A stretch of DNA of 64,000 nt from Larus michahellis (Eukaryota; Chordata; Aves; Charadriiformes; Laridae), in the NCBI RefSeq assembly GCF_964199755.1, contig NC_133903.1, forward strand, positions 1,555,001-1,619,000. The letters run 5' to 3'. Positions 49,751 through 61,036 of the stretch are shown here, one piece after another. The stretch's first letter is position 1. The number at the start of each line of letters is the position of its first letter. The notes below the pieces were generated by a model. The model saw only the letters and a program-made list of their open reading frames with translations, ran no database searches and was not told the DNA's origin. The position numbers and the translations under genes were made by a program.

Positions 49751-49819
49751 GTGAAATCCTGATCCTGGTGACGTAAGTCGAAGTTTCGCCATTTACTTCC
49801 CTGGGGCCATGATTTCACC
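49751..49819. mobile_element. Palindromic MITE relic in intron 2
   Basis: The left arm GTGAAATCCTGATCCTGGTG and the complement of the right arm, GTGAAATCATGGCCCCAGGG, align over about 30 bases with few mismatches around a short centre (CGAAGTTTCGCC). This matches the pattern of an ancient amniote palindromic element whose consensus pairs TGAAATCCTGGCCCC arms around ACTTCAATGG-like sequence. The name of the family is not recalled with certainty. Confidence 0.65.
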
Positions 49820-52800
49820 TAATGTGTCATATACATGTGTTGTGAGGTTTCCATTAATTATGGTTTTGATAGAGCTTTCAGATCGATGGGGGAAAAGGGC
49901 CACAGGACCACAGAGGAAGATTTATGGTTGTTATTAGCGATTTCCTATGGGATTGTCTCTCTGTTAATGTTTGAACAAGGCTCTTCAGAGCATGGTAGGG
50001 CCCCTTTTGCCCCTAACGAAAACAGAGCCATGGGTTCTAGTGATGGTTCAGGATAATTCCCATCAATTAAAACATGAGGTGCATTTGATATTGGTATCAG
50101 TCGCTGTGGGAGCTGACAGGGAATGATTCCTACACATAAATCCCAATCTAAAATCAAGCGTATGGAAATGGAAGGGGGCTTTCGGCAGCGTAGAGATGCC
50201 AGGATCTGAATTATGCTGGTAACTTCCGCTGCCTGCCCCTGATGGGATTCAGGAGCTTTGTCAGGTTGCAAAGCAAGAAAGAGCATATTGTATTAACAAT
50301 AATTACATAAATAAAAGTAAAAACAATATACTTTTTTTTTTTAATCACACAGTGCAGCATCTCTAATTTTATGTTCCATATTCTTTGGATGTTTAAAAAT
50401 ATATGCGTTAAAATAATACCTGCCAGTTTTCAGCTTTGCTGCAGAGCAGCAGCAGAGATTCAAAAGCGCGTAAGCTGATTAATAAAGAGCAATAGATTTG
50501 ACCAAAGGACATTTATAGGGCTGTTCCATTCTTTTGCATATTCATGCATATCTTCTAATTTGTCTGGGGTTTTTTTTCCTTATGGTCATTTTTTGTTATT
50601 TTGCATTTTGTTGCTGCAAAGATGTCAGGTTAGAAGTATAAAATAAATGGAAACCTTCATAATGCCCGATCTTCAGGCTTCTTTTTGCAAGCAGGACAAT
50701 CAAATACACAGGCTTACATGCACTAGATGAAATGGGATATTGCTTTATCCAGTTTCTTCCCAGCATTCAGATTTGCTTTGGCTCTAATAGAATTAGGTGA
50801 TTTGCTGTGTGGGTTCTCGATACCTACAGTAATTAGACCCAAACTGCAGCTAAACAGCTTTCTTAGCCCCGCTGTAATTTCTGTTCACAGCCTGCATTAT
50901 TTATGGGGGAGAGCGGTGACCAGCCTGATCCTCGCCATCTATCAGACCCGCTCACACGACTCTCTAACGTGCAGTGTTATTTTAAAATGAAAACGGTGAC
51001 AGAAGCAATTCCCCAGAGCAGAGAGCACCAAGGTGACATTTTCTTGATGTTAAAGTTTAAATGGAACAAATCCAGGGACGGGAAGGAGCGTCACACTCAG
51101 CTCCCACAGTGACACCTAGAGCTGGCCTTGAAAAGGGCAGCGTTAGCCAGGGCTTTCGAGCTGAGGGTGTGTTCTCTGCCCTGCATCAATATATGTATTG
51201 CCTATTCATTTTGTTCAGCATAAAGGGATAGCTCTTAATTTGATTTAATTCACTGAAAATTTCCTCTTGCCATAAATAGGAGCCTAGAGAGAACTGTTTT
51301 TCCACTGAGCACTGAAACCCAGTTTTCACAAGCAGCACATGCACAGGCAATTGCACATTTCCTTTGCCTTTCATAACTGTTTATTGCATGCATAAATAAC
51401 CATAGTTAGCTGTTTTCTTGCATATTTACAGGACGTCTGTGCATAATTGCGGCAGCACTGTCAGCAGTTTAACGACAAATATGGCCCGGTGGGTTGTCGA
51501 GGCGGTGTGGGCTCGATCCTGCTCGTCCTGCTGTCCGAGGGGCTGTGCTGGGGGCTTTCCGAGTCCTGTCTTTAGTTGCGGTTTATTTTTTGATTCTTTA
51601 AATTCTTTCATTGGAAAGGTTTGGAAACATTACCTGACTGAGTTCATTTTGGAACCTGCGATGCCTTCAGTTTGTACGGGCAGTAATTAGAAAGCAAGCA
51701 CGCAAGATTACTCACGCAGTGAATAAATGCTGCAATTAGCTCAGGTGGGCTCTGCTTTAAGTCAGGAAAAAAAAAAGAAAAAGACAAGACGCCTAATATT
51801 GAACCTAAATTCTGGTGCTAAAGGAAATTATAAAAATCTCATCCAAAGGAAGGGAAAATGTGCTGTTGGGAACGTGTGAAAAACATAATGAAATGCAGCA
51901 CCATTGATTTACTGTATAAGAAAACAATGAATCTGCCAAGAGTCAACAGATTGATTTGCAATTCCAGATGAAAGGAGGGGACTTAAAATGTACAACAAAG
52001 CCTCTGAATGATTTCACAGATCTCTTCCCCTCCACAGGTCTTTTACTCTCTTGGCTAAACTAAGAAAGGCCTTTAAAAACAAGTTAGCAGAATTGGCTGA
52101 ACAAGACCAAATTAAGAGATGATGAGGCCTTGAATTTGTTTTGAAATTTGTTCTTTACGACTTGAACAGGGCCATGTTTCTAGCCTGGGGCAGAGTATTA
52201 CTAGTTAAAGCCAATCAACATGTTTATGTTAGATTTAAGCTTGATCTATAAATAGGAATCCAAAATGGATCTGAACATCCTCTGTTTCAGATGTTGCTGC
52301 ATCCCAGGCTTTGACTGGATCTCACTTCTCAGGCATTAGCTTTGCATAATTAAAGACATTTTAAAATGTTTGTTGGATTCTGACTGAAAGCCAGGTTCAG
52401 AGGTCCTGTTGGGACTCTCGCTCTCCATCAGAAGACCACACAGTCCAGACAGGCCAGTAGGATGAGGGTAGCAAAACAGAGGATCTGGAAAGCCAGACCA
52501 GTTCACATTCCAAATTTTTCTGGGTCAAAGGCCTTTGGGCAACATTGGCTCTCTAGGAGTGGTTGGTACCAGAGGCTTTAGAAGAGAGAGTCAGAAATCC
52601 TGCAGAACGCAGTTCTAAAATGATGATTGAGAGATGACAGGTAGCGCATCCTTTGTATTGGATGGTGTCTGTGGATCGGGGGGAAATTCATGTCTTGTAT
52701 TGGTGAGGGGACAAGGTGGGGACGTAGCAGACATGGCACGTGGTCCTGACAGCAGGCTCCGTGGTGGAGGTGGAGCAGGGATCTTTGGAGGCTTGGTCCA

Positions 52801-55800
52801 AAGTCCATCAGAGAAAACAGAAGGAATCCCACCAGTTTCATTGGTTTTTAGACAAGACTCTAATCCCACAGACACTCAAGCTAAAGGACATCTCAGGGAA
52901 TTTTTTGCAAAGCCGCCTAAAATTAGGAAGATTTCTGTTCATGCCCGAAAGCCTCTGCACTGGGTTAACAGAGAAGGTTAACGCTGCTTTTCGTTCCCTT
53001 CTATTTCAGGGGTAAAAGAGAGACTTTGAGTTGCCTGAAGATAAAAAGTAATGATTGTGTTGGGATTTGTTTTTAACACTGTGCCAGTACGTCCAGGAGC
53101 TGTATGAGACTTGATTTGAGGTACCTGCTGGGAGCTAGCAGGTTTATAAAGCCTTTTACAGAGCTGTTCATGACCTCTGATGTTACAGTATATTCAGAAA
53201 GCTTAAAAAAAAGGTGAATTCAGAGTGCGACCAGAGTTTCCCTTGGAGTCAGTGCAGCCTTAGGCTGCAAGGCCTTCTTAAAAATCCCTCAGCCTGCTGA
53301 TCGTGACAGACTGCAATGGTGTAGCATTCTCCACTTTCTTGGAAAATTGTATATGCTGCTTCTGAGTATTAGAAATTCTTGAGAAAGGTTCCTGTGGGCA
53401 GTGGGTGAAGGGACAAGGGCACGTCCAGATAAGCAAACGATGTTTGTTGAGGATAAGCTCCTGGAAGATGATGGGGCTCCCACTCTTTGGCCATAATGGC
53501 CTGAGGGACGTGTTTAGTGGAGGTTTGAGCAAAAGAGGAAGCTCCTGGAGGAATACAGCTCAGAAAATGAGAGGGAAGCCAGTAGGCAGATGTAACGCTA
53601 AGTTAGGCCAAGGGAAGCAGTCTGACCTCGAGCTCTGAGGGAATCATCTCCAGTGGGGCCTGCTCTTTTCTGGAATTGCCACCCCCAAGACTTGGGCACC
53701 CCGGGCTGCTCCCAAGTCTGCCTAGTTTAGAGGTGCACGGAGGGTTTTGTTGAGTCCGAAAGGACAGTCTAAGCTCGAGTGTTTCCCTCTCTGCAGGGAT
53801 TATGGTGTTAGACTCTACCTAGTGTGGGCTTGGAGGGTGGCTTTGAATCCCATCCCACCTGGCCGGCTCCTCTGTGGCACTGGGCAAGCAGCCACAGCGG
53901 GCATGTCTGCTCGTGGGCCCGGGTGATGTGGGGGGACACCAACATGGAGCTTGGGCACAGGCTGCCATCCACCACGCACGTAGCATCCAGCGTGCCCTGC
54001 CGTAAGGCACCATGGGACACCCTTCCCACCAGTGTCCAAACTTTTCTCCCAACAGCAGTGGGGGGACAATGTGCCAGCAAAACTTGTGTTTGGTTGAGAC
54101 TCCTATTGCAACCAATTAAGGCAATACAATAAGATGGATCTAAAAAGACCAGGGAGATGCTTTTGTCTTACTTCAGCTCAATTCCTTCTGACAGGAAACC
54201 AGGCCTTTGTGTCTCATGGAAGAATTATTCTGAATTGTTAATCTTCTTCATACATTTCCCTGCTTGGTGATGACACACTCATTGTTGAGTTCGGCTGCTA
54301 ACAAAATCATTATCTGTCGAGTGGCTTCAATTTGTTGAGAAGCCAGGCCTCTTAGTGTATCTGAAACTTCATGCCTAGAAAAGGGCATGCGGGAATATGT
54401 TTTTTTCTTCTTCTTTGCATTGATGTGATTTCCCAAATGCTTGGCTTCCCAGCCGGACCTCAAAATAAACTCTATCCTTCCCTTTTCTCTGACGGGTTTA
54501 CGGGATCTTGGCTATATTTTGGACGTACATGTGTCACGGAGGAGAGGGAGCCAATCGCTAAGCCCTGAATTCCTCAGAATTGAATGAAGCAGCATAAATT
54601 ACATAAATTTTAGAGAAAGTTTAGAGAAAAGCAGTCTGGAACCAGCTGTGTTGAGGTTGCTGGGCTGGAGAGAGTTATTCCTGAGAGGACGGAGGCAGTT
54701 TTGCCCTGCCGAGGCTGGTGTCACTGAGCTGTACGGAGACAGCCCGGGCAAATCACAGGCCAGGCCTTAACGAGCCGGGCAACCCCCACGCCCCAGGCTG
54801 CATCGGGGCAGGGCAGGCAGCGGGGCTGGTGGCCATGCGTCCCTGTCTGGTGGCCAGACTAACCAGGGTCCCCAGCACAGAGCCAGGCCGTGGGGGTCCC
54901 CAGGCAGTGGGGGTCCCAGGGAAGCACACGTGGGCCTTTGGCTGGAGGGTTGCTGCTTCTCCTGGCCTTCAGGCTCTGGGCGAGCGATGGAAGCTCCTAC
55001 TGCTCCTTCTTCCCGTTCTTCCGGACCGTTCTTCACCAGGGGGGGAGTTTAATTTGTGAAAGCCACGTGCTTCTGCTTTACCTGTTCAGTGCAAGCTGTT
55101 TAATGCCCTCTAATTTCTAATTATTTGTTTGTTCCTTTGGGATAAACTGCAAATGCAAGAGAAGGCTGGGGTCAGCAAAACAGCAAGGCAGGAGGGATTT
55201 TATTCTAGGGGAAGTGTAATTACACTGACCAGATTTGCATAGCATTTTGTTGCAAACATATAGATTACAAGCGCTGAAAGAGAGCTGATGACCTATCAGT
55301 AATAAGGCACAGAGATGAGTAATTAAAAGGGTGTGCAGCTAATGGCATTGGTTAGAGAAAAAAATGTACAAGCTATATAGGTGGAACGAGGGCAGCTCTA
55401 AGCCAAAATTTACAGAGCAAGGTAACTTGACATTTATGTAGTTCTCCAGTTGACACGGGTTTTGTCAGAACTGTAGAGAAAGGGATTGATTATCTGATCA
55501 TTCCTAGGAAGCATTTTTAAAGGACTGACTCATCCACACAGACACGACTGCCGTGGCCTGCCTCCCCGAACACAGCAGGGAATTAAGGAGTCAGGGTGTA
55601 GGTCATTTCACTTACCGAGAGCACTTTTGATAGAGAAAAGCAGCTGGTTTGCCAAGGTATATATTTATCTCTTTTTAAGTAACCTTATCATCAAGTAAAA
55701 TGCATTTTTTCTGAATTCTTATATAAAAAAAAGTTCTCTTTGACTTTAGAATGGCTATAACCTGGCTGTTAACATGATACTGTCCAAATTGTTCAGACTG

Positions 55801-56310
55801 ATATGAGTGAAGGTCCGTCTTGGATTCCCATCAGCTCTCAGCTGGGAAGTGAGCGCGTTCGATGTCTGGGCAGAGCTGTCCCCGGGTGCGCAGCGGGGAC
55901 CACAGTCCTGCCCCCCCGGCAGGGCCAGCTCTGCTCTCCTGCACGGGCCACCGGGGTCCCTGCAAGTGAATGGGTGGGCTTGGCTGTATGTCTGTTGGGC
56001 ATAGAGGAGGTGAACTTGCACATCCCTACTGCTCAGCAGCAAGTATTAAACGCACAGCAGAGATCAGAGATGGCTATGGTATCTGCTCATACTTTTAACT
56101 AAGGAGATGTCTGCTGTGTGTTGGACTGTACATCCCAGCCACAGTTGTCTTCCAAAGCACCCCATCTGCCTTCCCAATGTGGGTCCCTGTTAACAGAACT
56201 CCAGAAGTGGTTGAAGATGGAGAAAACAGGATGGCAAGGGTCTGTTCCTATACATGCTGCTCAGTTGGGTGTTTATGGAGCCCATACTGGTCCTGCCTGT
56301 GGCCAATTGA

Positions 56311-56634
<324 letters not shown>

Positions 56635-59600
56635 TAAGTACAAGAAGTCTGTGTTGTAGAGTGAAATTGTGGTGGAATAGTCAGTTGCCATTTTTGAAGC
56701 GGTTAAAAGTTTGGTGCAGTGTCTCTCGAGGTTCGAGTGCCTGATTCCCCAGGCTGCTGCTGAAGGTGGAGCTTCGGGGCTGTTGAAGACTTGTGGGCTT
56801 TGGTAGGGACGCTGAGGGCTTCAGATACATTACAGGCTTCTCAGGAATGTTATTCAGTCTGATCCCTGTGAGATCTCCCTTCATAAATACAGGATGTTTT
56901 CGGCATTTCTTTCGTATGTAAACTTACTCCCCAGGTCTGAGCTTTATCTAGTGTCAGTGCTCCTCTGGAATATGGCCAGACAGGAGAGCTCCTTCAGAAC
57001 AGCTTTGGGAAGAGCTAAATAGTGTTTGTCTGATAAATTATAATTTAATCCGTTGATTTATTGTTGTTTGTATTAAAGGGTTGTATTAGTCATTTGGCTG
57101 CAGCTATGCTGACTCTGTGAAAATGAGTTTATCCGAGAGTGGTCCTGCAAGGTAATGAATCTAGAGAGAAAGGGAAGGACTGGGATGGTGCAGCCTTGGT
57201 TTGTGCCTGCCCGGATCCCATTGAGATGAGGGAAGTTATTCAGATACAAAGCAGATGTAAATGAGGTCTGAATCCTGACCTGTATGTTTGTGTTGTAATA
57301 GTGAAAATGGCTCTGCGCCTGTCGTAGAAGGTTTAGCAAAGACACTCGGGGCTGCAAAATGTTTAATGAAGCTACTCAGTATCTGTGTCAAGGGCACCGC
57401 TGGAATAATAAATTCATTTCCTTCTTTTGTTCCCACTGTAGGGAAGTTCGGTTAATTTCCTCTAAGATGGTCCATAAAAGGCTAAAGTAACCGAGAACAA
57501 GTGGCGTGGAGTACGTGTTGGCATTGTGTTACAGCCGTAGCGGGGAGCACAGCTCAGGGGTGAGCTGGAGACAGAGAAATTTCCTGTTCTGCTGTAGATT
57601 TTGCTATAGACTGGCCTCAGACAAGCATGGATTTGACTTGATCTTATTTGCCTGCCAGAAGGGTCCCACTTTCCTTCAAGTCCCGTTTGAGCGGGAACCC
57701 TCCCTGTGTGCATTTGTCCTGGGAATCACAAGGAAATCCTATCAGCTTCCAGGCAGCCCATGGCATTTGTGCTAAGGCCAAATGCCTCTGTGTTGTTTCC
57801 CAAATTGCACACAAATTTCTGCCTGTTTCTGGTGGATCACTGGTTGCCTGGGAGCGGTGAGAGGAAGCACAGATAATAGTGGCAAGGCAGAGGGAAGGCG
57901 GTCTCAGAGAGCACCTACTCCAACAGCTTCCCTTCCCCTCTCTGCTCTCTCCCCGAATGCTCAGGTCATCAGGTCGTCAATGCACGGGTCCATCCCCTGT
58001 ATCTGCAAGTTCGATACATATAGGCACAATTCTTAATTGAGTCCTGTCCCACATGCAAAATCAAGAACCAGGCAGGTTCGAGCCGCCTTTAACTGTTCAG
58101 CGGAATCACGGTTGTGCTGTTGGCTTTTCACGCGGTGTGTGGTTTGTTTCTTCCCCATTTGCTGAGACGCAGGTAATCTCAGTCTTTATCATTGGTGTGA
58201 CATTGTAATTCTGGGAATGCTAATGAGGGCAAATCAAAAGTTTACCGTTCCTACTGTACATACACAGCCTTGGCAAGATGATGGATGACAGCAGAGGTGT
58301 GGCCACGTTCCTGTGTAGAGGCAATTACTAGCATCCACTAGAACAATAACAGAAAATGATGATGTCTTAATCATTCCCTTTGCTTGATTTCAAGGGCAGC
58401 AGCACCCTATTTTCTCGCGGCGTTACATACGCCCCTGGAATGAGCAGCGTTAGAGCGTTCAGCACTGTGTTCCCAGGCATCACGCCTTACAGGAGCAATG
58501 TGGCTGCTGAGCATCGCCGAACACATTAGTGATTTTGAATAAGGATGTTTGCAAGCATTTGTCTTCATTCTGGTAACAGTGAACAGGGAGACAGATGCTC
58601 GGCTCATGTAAATCTTCCTAGTTCTTTTGGCATCTGGTCCCACTGGCCTCTCTCACTAGCTCGTGGACTGTTGATGATGAAGTTCTTGGAGAGGTTTGCA
58701 GCATCTTTATATGTTGCTTTATACAAAAATAAGCAGCCTGGAACTACAGAAAAAGCCAAGAAAAGGCTTTTAAATTTCTTCTTCTAGGACCTTCTTCAGG
58801 CCCTAGGCACCCTCCAGGCTGTTTCTGGTGCTCCCTCTTTTTTGCAGGGTACCCTTCTGATCCAGGCTTCACAAAGCTGGCTATGCCTTCCCAGGTTGGG
58901 AGAGTTCTGGGAGCTCGCAGATCAGGGGCAGACATCGCTGGTCATCAGAACCGGCAGTGTAAAGGACATTTTTTTTCTAAATAGCTTAATTTGAGGACCA
59001 TAAAATATCATCGTGGTGGCTACTTTTGAGATCACTTCATTGAAGGAGGCCCTTGGTGGACAGTCAGGACATGTCCATGTGGTGCATCCTGTGTGTTTCA
59101 GTTGTTACTGTGTTCCCGGCTCCATGGCTTTTCAAAGCAGCAGAAAGGAACATTGGTCATCCTGAGTTCCCACCCTTTCTGGGATTCGAAGTACTGAAGC
59201 GAAATGGTGTGAGGTCCATGGCGGGTGAGATGTAGGTGTGAGGCCAGTCTCTGATCGGGTTTGGTTCAGTTGAACTACCTGGAAAGCTGGTTTTGCTGTA
59301 CATAGCTGTAGTTGGCATCTTCCAAACTTAATTCCTGCCTGTTTGGGCAGGATTGTGGCAGATGGGGGAGACCATGCAAACCCTCCCCTGATGCAGCCGG
59401 GCATTTGCAAGGGGAAGGGGAGGTCTCCAGAGCTTGGCAGGGACTTCCAGGCACACTGCTGGAACCCTGCAGAACCGTTGGACTTCTCTGCCTTTTCCCA
59501 GCCTCCCAGTTCCATGTGGAATTTATCCAGGGCACAAGCCAGCTCCAGGCAGGCCCAGGTGGGATTTGGAGATGGGGAAACCAGAATCTGCCTCTGGCAC

Positions 59601-59729
59601 CTTTTGTGCTCAGTGTTTGACATTAACTGATGACACTTTACCTGGCCGTTGGTTCAGGCCAGCGGAGCAGACGAGAGGAGGGAAGCTTGACAGTCAGGGA
59701 AACGTGACAGCCGTAAATAAAGCCTGATC

Positions 59730-59960
59730 AGCTGCAATTATTTTATTTATTTGTGGCTCTGCATCTTCATTTCTGAAATAATTGCCCATAAAGTATTGCA
59801 GAGGGAGCCAAATCTATTTATAAATCCTATGGCCCAATGTAGATTCCTTTGCTAATTCCAAATGCATCATAGAAAAAGCAAGTATTTGCTGAAACTCCAG
59901 GGAAGATTTAATGTTTTTGCAATGTATCTTACAGTTAATGTGTAGTTTTATTTAGCTCAT
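59730..59960. promoter_or_regulatory. Candidate intronic enhancer block with MEF2-type site
   Basis: An AT-rich stretch in intron 3 contains CTATTTATAA at 59814-59823, a full match to the MEF2 consensus YTAWWWWTAR, plus CAATTATTTTATTTATT near 59735-59750. Seen: the motif. Inferred: regulatory use for FAM20C or neighbours. Confidence 0.3.
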
Positions 59961-60804
59961 AACAGTTCAATCATACAAAATTATTACCATATGGGACAGG
60001 AAAAAAATAGCAACCTCCCCTTCTCCCATGATTAGTGTGTCTAACTGTACTAGTATTGTACAGCATAATAAAATTTATTTACGTGATCGCTGATATCTGC
60101 GGTTGCAGCTTTCTATATGACTTATCAGGTAGGGATGGTGTAGAGCCATAAATTTCAAAGGGTTTTGGCTTATTTGTCCAAAAGGAACATGCGCTTTATA
60201 GTTTTATTTGTTTTCCCTTTGTTTCTGCTAGCTGGTGGAGTTAAATAGCTGGCTCAGCAACAAAACCAACACGCTGTTTTTTTTTCCTCCCAAGGCTTTA
60301 TTCTTGAAGGGGGAGATTCTGCTCCAGCAGAGTCAGTGTTGGGATTCCTATCGCATACGCTGGTGCCAGGATTTTGAGAGAGATTTTTATAGTTCCTTAT
60401 GGGAAAGCCGAATAGGATCGAATAGAAAATGATACCTTGTTATTGGAGTCGTGAGAAAAGTGTCCTGTGGTATGTGTTTAAGAGTGACATCTCTCATTCC
60501 CAGTTTTATGGGGTGCTTTGTAGAAATGTGTAGAAAGGGTATTCATTATAAAATCTTTGAGGTTTATTTGTTCCATTCAAAGAAGTACTACTGTATCTAG
60601 TGAACTCACTTTTGACTGAAACAGATAAAAGCCCGTTCTGTTCCAGCTTTAGATTTTGCTTGATATTTTTAACATCTTTTTTCTTTTCTTCTGTTTTTAC
60701 AAGTCACAGCAGAGGGTTGGTAAGAGCCGCGTGGCTGTTTCTTTCAGCAGCTGAAGTTTGTGGTTAAAGTTTTTAATAAAGCAGAACCAATTAGCGTCAG
60801 GGTG

Positions 60805-60892
60805 ATACCAGGCCAGAAGAGACTTTTGGGGTCGCAAAATCCAGTCTCCGTGAATCACAGGCGATCATCTCGTGAAATCCTGTTCCTTGGTT
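60805..60892 (-). mobile_element. Old CR1-like fragment (antisense), abutting a younger CR1
   Basis: The + strand segment ATACCAGGCCAGAAGAGACT through TCGCAAAATCCAGTCTCCGT and the following ATCACAGG...ATCATC resembles the complement of the 3' region of old amniote CR1 subfamilies. It is diverged, and the family is recognised from memory of the pattern only. Confidence 0.55.
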
Positions 60893-61036
60893 GAGTCACC
60901 GTCCCTGGAGGTATTTAAAAGCTGGGCAGATGTGGTGCTGAGGGACATGGGTTAGTGGTGGCTTCGGCAGCATTGCGTTAATGGTTGGACTCGGTGACCT
61001 TAAAGGTCCCTTCCAGTCTAGACAATTCTGTGATTA
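60893..61036 (+). mobile_element. CR1 LINE 3' fragment in intron 3
   Basis: Starts at GAGTCACCGTCCCTGGAGG and ends AAGGTCCCTTCCAGTCTAG...AATTCTGTGATT. It is only about 140 bp, severely 5'-truncated, and directly abuts an older antisense CR1-like fragment. Confidence 0.92.
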
